From: Candidatus Nitrosopumilus sp.
GTDB taxonomy: Archaea; Thermoproteota; Nitrososphaeria; Nitrososphaerales; Nitrosopumilaceae
Reading direction: 5' to 3'
DNA length: 16,509 nucleotides
NCBI GenBank assembly: GCA_030637455.1
Contig: DAOWGL010000169.1
Coordinates: 1 to 16,509 of the forward strand
In this document: positions 12,331-16,509 of the stretch, piece by piece
Layout: each line of letters opens with the position of its first letter
How positions within the stretch are numbered: the first letter of the stretch is position 1
Made by a program: the position numbers and the translations under genes
Notes under the pieces: model-generated
Databases searched by the model: none
Seen by the model: the letters and a program-made list of their open reading frames with translations, nothing else
What the model was told of the DNA's origin: nothing

Positions 12331-13890
12331 ATGAATTCTAGGAACTACAAGTATGCTCTATTACTTGTAGCCGCAGTATCTATCACAGCAGTTGGTGCTA
12401 TGTCTCAGGCATATGCACAAAGTGTTGATGATGGTATGGATGGATATGTCAAAGGAACCAGTGGAATTTACACTGGCAATCCTAACGAATGTTGGTATGA
12501 AGAAGATGGCAGCATGCTACCTTGTAAAATTGATACAGGTGATACAGCATGGATGCTTACAGCAACATCTTTGGTACTCTTCATGTCCCCAGGTGTCGGC
12601 TTCTTTTATGGCGGTTTAGCCAGATCAAAGAACGTCGTCAATGTACTTGGTATGACCTTAATCGTAATGGGTCTAATGTCAGTACAATGGGTTCTATGGG
12701 GTTATTCACTAGCATTTGGCGGAATTGATTCAGATGCAAACATGTTCATGGGAAATCTCGATTATGTCGGATTTAACATGGTATCACCATACGCACCATT
12801 AGGTGAAGCAGGTCCATGTGCAGACACATGGTCAGCAGCTTACCAGATGAATGCAATGGTTGAAGGAGATGTTTGTAGTCAAGGTTGGCCTGGTACAGTA
12901 CCTCACCAACTATTTGCAATGTTCCAAGCAACATTTGCAATCATCACACCAGTTCTAATTATTGGTGGATTAATTGACAGAATCAAATTCAGCGCATTAA
13001 TCATATTCGTTCTCTTATGGGGAACCTTCGTTTATGATCCAATAGCACATTGGGTCTGGGGAGGCGGATACATAGGAGGAGGTGCAATTGATCTCGATCC
13101 AGAACTATCACCATCGTACGCTTTAGACTTTGCAGGTGGTACTGTAGTACACATTTCTTCAGGATTTGCTGCATTGGCAGGAGCCTTAGTCCTTGGCAGA
13201 AGACTTGGATATGGCAAAGTGCCAATGGAACCACACAATATCCCAATGGTAGTCCTCGGAGCAGGAATACTCTGGTTTGGATGGTTTGGTTTCAACGCAG
13301 GAAGTGAAGTTATGGTAGACGGCATTACCGTCAGCGCATGGACTGTTACAAATACAGCAACTGGTATGGCTGCAGTAACTTGGGTGCTCATGTCTTGGGC
13401 ACATACAGGAAAACCAAGTATTGTTGGAGCTGCATCAGGAGCAGTAGCAGGATTGGTAGCAATCACACCCGCTTCAGGTTGGGTAGGTCCAATGGCTGCG
13501 ATTATAATCGGTATTGCAGCTGGTACAGTTTGTTATGCATGTATCGCATTCAAGAGTGCACGCAAATGGGACGACGCATTAGATGTATGGGGAGTACACG
13601 GAATGGGTGGTCTTACAGGTGCAATTTTGACTGGTACATTAGCTAGTCCACACATTTGGGATACTGGAGACGGTATCGGTGCATGGACTGGTACAGCAGA
13701 AGGAATGGAACAGCAAGCAATCAGCATCATCGGTGCTGCAATATCAGTAGGCTATGCCTTTGGTGTTACAATTGTAATCCTTAAAGTAATGGATGCCGTA
13801 TGGCCGGGCGGAATCAGAGTCACTCCAAAAGAAGAGGAGATTGGTCTCGATTTGGCACAGCATGGCGAAAGAGCATACGTAAACGAATAG
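12331..13890 (+). CDS. amt: Ammonium transporter, Amt/Rh family
   Basis: This is a 519-residue membrane channel bringing ammonium/ammonia into the cell, the substrate for energy and nitrogen in ammonia oxidisers. A signal peptide (residues 1 to about 29, cleavage after AYA) is followed by an extracellular segment with Cys54 and Cys65. Eleven hydrophobic helices follow, the usual Amt number. GVGFFYGGLARSKNVVN (88-104) is the family signature. The pore has the twin histidines His274 (DFAGGTVVHISSG, with Asp266 in the place of E. coli AmtB Asp160) and His423 (WGVHGMGGLTG). An extra loop at 152-190 carries Cys163 and Cys182, possibly a disulfide. The cytoplasmic tail keeps GLDLAQHGERAYVNE, the PII/GlnK-responsive element, although no glnK gene is adjacent. 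Codon use is richer in G and C than that of its neighbours, as expected for a highly expressed gene. Confidence 0.96.
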   Translation: MNSRNYKYALLLVAAVSITAVGAMSQAYAQSVDDGMDGYVKGTSGIYTGNPNECWYEEDGSMLPCKIDTGDTAWMLTATSLVLFMSPGVGFFYGGLARSKNVVNVLGMTLIVMGLMSVQWVLWGYSLAFGGIDSDANMFMGNLDYVGFNMVSPYAPLGEAGPCADTWSAAYQMNAMVEGDVCSQGWPGTVPHQLFAMFQATFAIITPVLIIGGLIDRIKFSALIIFVLLWGTFVYDPIAHWVWGGGYIGGGAIDLDPELSPSYALDFAGGTVVHISSGFAALAGALVLGRRLGYGKVPMEPHNIPMVVLGAGILWFGWFGFNAGSEVMVDGITVSAWTVTNTATGMAAVTWVLMSWAHTGKPSIVGAASGAVAGLVAITPASGWVGPMAAIIIGIAAGTVCYACIAFKSARKWDDALDVWGVHGMGGLTGAILTGTLASPHIWDTGDGIGAWTGTAEGMEQQAISIIGAAISVGYAFGVTIVILKVMDAVWPGGIRVTPKEEEIGLDLAQHGERAYVNE

Positions 13891-13920
13891 AAAAAAACCC
13901 TTTTTTCTTCTTTTTATTTT
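13890..13920 (+). terminator. T-rich terminator after Amt
   Basis: GAAAAAA-ACC-C-TTTTTTC (13890-13907) forms an A/T stem starting at the stop codon, followed by CTTCTTTTTATTTT. T-tracts directly after a stop are the typical archaeal termination signal. Confidence 0.6.
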
Positions 13921-13959
13921 AATCCAAATCAATTTACATTTGATCATTTTATCCAAATC

Positions 13960-14736
13960 ATGTTAATCTCTGCAACTGAACTCAATTCTATTCTAAATGA
14001 TCCAAATGTCATAATTGCTGATACTCGTTCTTTCAAAGAATACTTTGAAGGCCATATTCCAGGAGCCGTCCATTTGGATCTATTTGCATTTCATTGGATT
14101 GATACCACTCAAGAAGGGATTGAAAATTTCAATAATCAAACACAAAATCTTTTTTCATTTCTTGGTGTGACACCAGAAAAGAAAATTGTATTTTATGATT
14201 CTGTTTCTGGGATGTTAGCAGCAAGAGGTGTTTGGATGCTGATGTATTTTTCACATGAGAATGTTTCAATGCTTGATGGTGGAATAACAAAATGGAAAAA
14301 AGAGAATTTTTCTCTTGAGACAAAACCAAATGGTTTCAAACCATCCACATTTTCAGGAAAAATAAATCCAGATATTATTTCAGGATTTGAATACATTAGA
14401 GATAATCTAGATAATCTAAAAATCCTTGATGCTCGCTCTATTGGAGAATATGATGGAACTATAGTACGTGCAGCACAATCTGGTCATATTCCAAATGCTA
14501 TCAATATTGATTGGAATCAAAATCTCAATGAGGATGGGACTTTCAAAAATGATGATGAATTATCTCAAATGTATGATTATCCAAAAGACTCTGAAATCGT
14601 TACTTATTGTCAGGGGGCATACAGGGCCGCCAACTCCTTTTTGGTTTTAAAAAAATTAGGATTTGAAAATGTTCGAGTTTATCTGGGTTCTTGGGGTGAA
14701 TGGGGTAACAAACCTGAATTATCTGTGGAAAAATAA
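13960..14736 (+). CDS. Two-domain rhodanese-family sulfurtransferase
   Basis: This 258-residue enzyme resembles thiosulfate or 3-mercaptopyruvate sulfurtransferases (SseA/TST). The N-terminal domain (about 1-110) has IIADTRSFKEYFEGHIPGAVHLD and MLDGGITKWKKENF but no cysteine in its active-site loop (FYDSVSGMLAARG), so it is structural. The C-terminal domain (about 135-255) has ILDARSIGEYDG, GHIPNAINIDW and the catalytic loop CQGAYRA (217-223), with Cys217 as the sulfur carrier. The two-domain layout with only the second active is typical of the family. It lies 69 bases after Amt, behind a terminator-like sequence, so it probably has its own promoter (only a weak AT-rich candidate near 13931-13940). 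The physiological sulfur donor is not determined. Confidence 0.9.
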   Translation: MLISATELNSILNDPNVIIADTRSFKEYFEGHIPGAVHLDLFAFHWIDTTQEGIENFNNQTQNLFSFLGVTPEKKIVFYDSVSGMLAARGVWMLMYFSHENVSMLDGGITKWKKENFSLETKPNGFKPSTFSGKINPDIISGFEYIRDNLDNLKILDARSIGEYDGTIVRAAQSGHIPNAINIDWNQNLNEDGTFKNDDELSQMYDYPKDSEIVTYCQGAYRAANSFLVLKKLGFENVRVYLGSWGEWGNKPELSVEK

Positions 14737-14862
14737 ATCCCCAATTTGGTGGGTGAATCCACGTGGGCTCATTTTAGCACAATAAATCATGTGAATTTTT
14801 TTTCGTGTTTTGTGCAAAATCACAATCTATGGAGATAATGAATTAAAATCTGATAATATGAT
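14737..14862. other. Intergenic region with several overlapping inverted repeats
   Basis: This gap has the palindrome CCACGTGG (14759-14766), the pair GCACAA (14777-14782)/TTGTGC (14810-14815), and the near-palindrome TTTTG-TG-CAAAA (14808-14819) flanked by GTG and TCAC. A T8 run (14796-14803) follows the first arm. The most likely use is 3'-end formation of the rhodanese transcript; some of it may be regulatory for the microprotein gene. Confidence 0.35.
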
Positions 14863-14949
14863 ATGACTAATTCTGATTGTGAACATTATTGGGCTCCAAA
14901 TGGGTCTTATTTTTGCGTTCATTGTGGAACAGATATTCAGAAACAATAA
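14863..14949 (+). CDS. Putative 28-residue zinc-ribbon-like microprotein
   Basis: This short frame starts at ATG 14863 and reads MTNSDCEHYWAPNGSYFCVH then CGTDIQKQ. It has Cys6, His8, Cys18, His20 and Cys21; the C-x-H at the start and C-V-H-C near the end form a plausible four-ligand zinc site. A TATA-like AATTAAAAT (14841-14849) is about 18-22 bases upstream; a GGAG at 14831 is too far to act as a ribosome site. The frame ends 12 bases before a convergent gene. Short one-knuckle zinc proteins are common in archaea, but this one is not assigned to a family and could be chance. Confidence 0.5.
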   Translation: MTNSDCEHYWAPNGSYFCVHCGTDIQKQ

Positions 14950-14961
14950 TTTTACAAAATT

Positions 14962-15957
14962 CTATTCTGAAAGAAAGTCTTTAGCCTCAAAAAACCCTGT
15001 TAATTCCTTTGAAAGCTGTTCAGAGAATAATCCAAATAATTCAAAATCAAGATGATTCATTTTTTTCTTGCTAAACATTGCGACTACAGCAACTGCCTTT
15101 CCTTTGTAAGATAATGGATAACCTACAAATGATTTCAGTTTCTCTTTTTTAGCCCAATCATGTATTTTGATTCGTGGATCATTAACTACATCGTTTGAAA
15201 CTACAGGCTTGTTGGTTTTTGCAATATGTCCTATTTTTAATGAATTTATTGATACTTTTGAAAAACTACCATCAATTTTTGTATATTTCCCAGCACTAAA
15301 TTTAAGAATTAATTCTTTTCTTTGTTTATCTACAAACCAAATTCGTGCAAAAGATGCGCCAAAATATTTCACAATACATTCAACAATTTCTTGGAATCTA
15401 TCATTTATGTTATCATATTTTTTTAGTGATTCTAAAATTTCATAAATCCTTCTTTTTCTTTCTTTTGTTTCCTGTTCATCATATATCATATATGGAGATG
15501 ATTTTATCGTGTTTGATTCATAGGATCGAAAGTCAGAAATTAACTCACCAAATCTATTTAGGAAATTATTTGTTTCAAGATCATATTGCTCAATAGAATC
15601 AAAAACAAAATGGCATATCCAATCATAATCTCCACTTAACCTACTAGAAAATGTACAAAACTGTGCATCAACAACATAATTTGTTAATCGTTCAATTAGA
15701 TCAGGAGTGTCTTTAGTAAATTTAAATTTCAAAACTATAGTCCGATTAATTTTTTCGGATAAAATATTGGGATTTAAAATTGCAGAGTAACCTAGTATGA
15801 CATTATTTTTTTCTAATTTTTGTAAACGATGTCTAATTCCTCTATCGGTAATATTATGTCCCAAGGCATCAAGTATCTTTTGCAACTCTTGTGAAGACAT
15901 TCTTGCATTTTTACCCAGTTGTGATAAGATGATTCTGTCTACTTCGTCGACCAACAA
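14962..15957 (-). CDS. Lrp/AsnC-family transcription regulator fused to a GAF domain
   Basis: This is a 331-residue regulator. Residues about 5-55 are an Lrp/AsnC helix-turn-helix (DEVDRIILSQLGKNARMSSQ, then ITDRGIRHRLQKLEKNNVIL). Residues about 56-150 resemble the ligand/oligomer (RAM-like) domain. From about 185 a GAF domain follows (RFQEIVECIVKYFGASFARI, GHIAKTNKPVVSNDVVNDPR, KSFVGYPLSYKGKAVAVVAM), a fold that senses small molecules, redox state or nitrogenous compounds. The start is TTG 15957 (a second TTG follows at once); the frame has no nearby ATG. A TATA-like GATATTAGA (15976-15984, minus) is about 23-27 bases upstream. Palindromic sites at 15988-16053 sit directly beyond it, so the regulator may control itself and the divergent gene. 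Its ligand is unknown. Confidence 0.88.
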   Translation of the reverse strand: MLVDEVDRIILSQLGKNARMSSQELQKILDALGHNITDRGIRHRLQKLEKNNVILGYSAILNPNILSEKINRTIVLKFKFTKDTPDLIERLTNYVVDAQFCTFSSRLSGDYDWICHFVFDSIEQYDLETNNFLNRFGELISDFRSYESNTIKSSPYMIYDEQETKERKRRIYEILESLKKYDNINDRFQEIVECIVKYFGASFARIWFVDKQRKELILKFSAGKYTKIDGSFSKVSINSLKIGHIAKTNKPVVSNDVVNDPRIKIHDWAKKEKLKSFVGYPLSYKGKAVAVVAMFSKKKMNHLDFELFGLFSEQLSKELTGFFEAKDFLSE

Positions 15958-15987
15958 ATTTTATTATTTGAACAATCTAATATCCAT

Positions 15988-16001
15988 TTCCAATCTGGAC
16001 A
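15988..16001. promoter_or_regulatory. Operator-like site, copy 1 (imperfect palindrome)
   Basis: TTCCAATCTGGACA shares 13 of 14 bases with the inner part of copy 2. It sits just upstream of the TATA-like box of the Lrp/AsnC-GAF gene, where a bound protein could block or help transcription. Confidence 0.6.
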
Positions 16002-16038
16002 TTTTTAGATAGATTTTCTCTTTTTAGCCTATTATTCA

Positions 16039-16053
16039 TGTCCAATCTGGACA
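16039..16053. promoter_or_regulatory. Operator-like site, copy 2 (perfect palindrome)
   Basis: TGTCCA-ATC-TGGACA is a perfect two-fold repeat with a 3-base centre. Copy 1 lies 52 bases away, five DNA turns, and a half-site GTCCA at 16071-16075 lies 31 bases on, three turns. It is between divergent genes and is probably a regulator-binding site; the adjacent Lrp/AsnC-GAF protein is the natural candidate. Confidence 0.65.
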
Positions 16054-16110
16054 ATTTTCAATAAAAATCAGTCCAGCCACCCTATGTACTATTTCTTATT
16101 ATATTACATC

Positions 16111-16446
16111 ATGACAACACAACAAACACAAAACCAAACAATGGGAACCTACGGAATCTATGGTACTCATACTACTGAAGCATGCCCACTTTTTAATGAG
16201 GAGAACAAAAAGTTGCTTTTACAGGTAGCATCTACCTTTGAACAAGATGCAAACGCAAAAGGAATCAAGGTCATTTCAATGTATCACTCTGGCTTAGAGC
16301 ATACATTTGAATGGATAGTTGAAGCACCTGGTGCACACGCAATTCAGGATCTTATGGTAGAAACTAAAGTTGCAAAATTTAATTCAACAAAAATTGTTCC
16401 ATTAAGAACAACACAGAATGTAGTGGAGTATCTCCAAAATCAATAA
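16111..16446 (+). CDS. Small alpha/beta protein, possibly dimeric-barrel (GYD/DUF3303-like), unknown function
   Basis: This is a 111-residue soluble protein. The preferred start is ATG 16111 (MTTQQTQNQTMGTYGIYGTH); the longer frame from 16084 would add a hydrophobic MYYFLLYYI unlike a real N terminus. The order MGTYGIYGTHT (strand), CPLFNEENKKLLLQVASTF (helix), GIKVISMYHSGLEHTFEWIV (strands), HAIQDLMVETK (helix), STKIVPLRT (strand) fits a ferredoxin-like dimeric alpha/beta barrel. His57, Tyr56 and His62, in MYHSGLEHTF, lie where such folds often bind ligands. It is divergent from the Lrp/AsnC-GAF regulator and shares its operators, so the two probably form one regulated pair. The family assignment is tentative. 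Confidence 0.75.
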   Translation: MTTQQTQNQTMGTYGIYGTHTTEACPLFNEENKKLLLQVASTFEQDANAKGIKVISMYHSGLEHTFEWIVEAPGAHAIQDLMVETKVAKFNSTKIVPLRTTQNVVEYLQNQ

Positions 16447-16473
16447 AGTGATGAAAATGATGCGAACTCCCTC

Positions 16474-16503
16474 CTTTTTCTTTTTTAGAACAAACTCTAA
16501 AAA
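16474..16503. terminator. T-tract and inverted repeat after the last gene
   Basis: TTTTTCTTTTTT (16474-16486 region) follows the last stop, then TTTTTAGA (16482-16489) pairs perfectly with TCTAAAAA (16496-16503). It probably ends the 16111 transcript and could work in both directions. Confidence 0.5.
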
Positions 16504-16509
16504 TAAACA

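Noticed and set aside
13001..13730. Several minus-strand and alternative-frame open frames inside Amt
   Set aside because: They are antisense or shifted readings of a strongly supported membrane protein gene, with no promoter or family features.
13922..13960. Direct repeat ATCCAAATCA before the rhodanese gene (13922 and 13951)
   Set aside because: Ten bases, AT-rich, and the second copy includes the start codon; too weak to call an operator.
16084..16110. Upstream ATG for the last gene
   Set aside because: It adds MYYFLLYYI, a hydrophobic run translated from AT-rich promoter sequence. ATG 16111 gives a polar, natural start.

Overview
The window is AT-rich archaeal DNA that looks like an ammonia-oxidising thaumarchaeon of the Nitrosopumilus type. 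The evidence is an Amt/Rh ammonium transporter with a cleavable-looking signal peptide, subunit C of an A-type ATP synthase, an archaeal-type UMP kinase, and an Lrp/AsnC-GAF regulator. Many genes also have a TATA-like box about 23-30 bases before the start codon and no Shine-Dalgarno site, which indicates leaderless transcripts. The species was not established by any search.

Layout. 1-2349: end of an export module (FtsX/MacB-type permease, its ATPase, a secreted and membrane-anchored beta-rich protein), joined by short overlaps. 2394-3140: three small membrane-associated proteins, one a coiled coil with a 42-base tandem repeat and one only about 24 residues long. 3141-3382: non-coding, with a strong hairpin and the promoter of the next unit. 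3383-5315: a small two-helix membrane protein and a UbiB/ABC1 atypical kinase. 5317-5697 (minus): an Hsp20 chaperone. 5775-8292: a tight nucleotide operon of thymidylate kinase, HD-domain phosphohydrolase and UMP kinase, each overlapping the next by 4 bases. 8293-9271: a divergent pair, an unrecognised soluble protein and a membrane-anchored LEA14-like protein. 9370-9480: an unannotated-looking 36-residue membrane microprotein with a strong promoter. 9522-12203 (minus): a winged-helix-like protein, ATP synthase subunit C, a two-helix membrane protein and a Cas4/RecB-like Fe-S protein. 12331-13890: Amt. 13960-14736: a two-domain rhodanese. 14863-14949: a 28-residue zinc-ribbon-like microprotein. 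14962-16446: a divergent pair, an Lrp/AsnC-GAF regulator (minus) and a small dimeric-barrel-like protein (plus), with repeated palindromic operators between them.

How the genes work together. Two themes stand out. One is nucleotide supply: two pyrimidine nucleotide kinases flank an HD phosphohydrolase that may control dNTP levels. The other is energy and nitrogen: Amt feeds ammonia to the cell, and the ATP synthase subunit lies on the opposite strand about 0.85 kb away. No tRNA, rRNA, insertion sequence, CRISPR array or obvious horizontally acquired island was seen. The best leads for something undescribed are the microproteins (2833, 9370, 14863), the two-helix partner of ATP synthase subunit C, the Cas4-like protein with a degenerate active site, and the operator array at 15988-16075.
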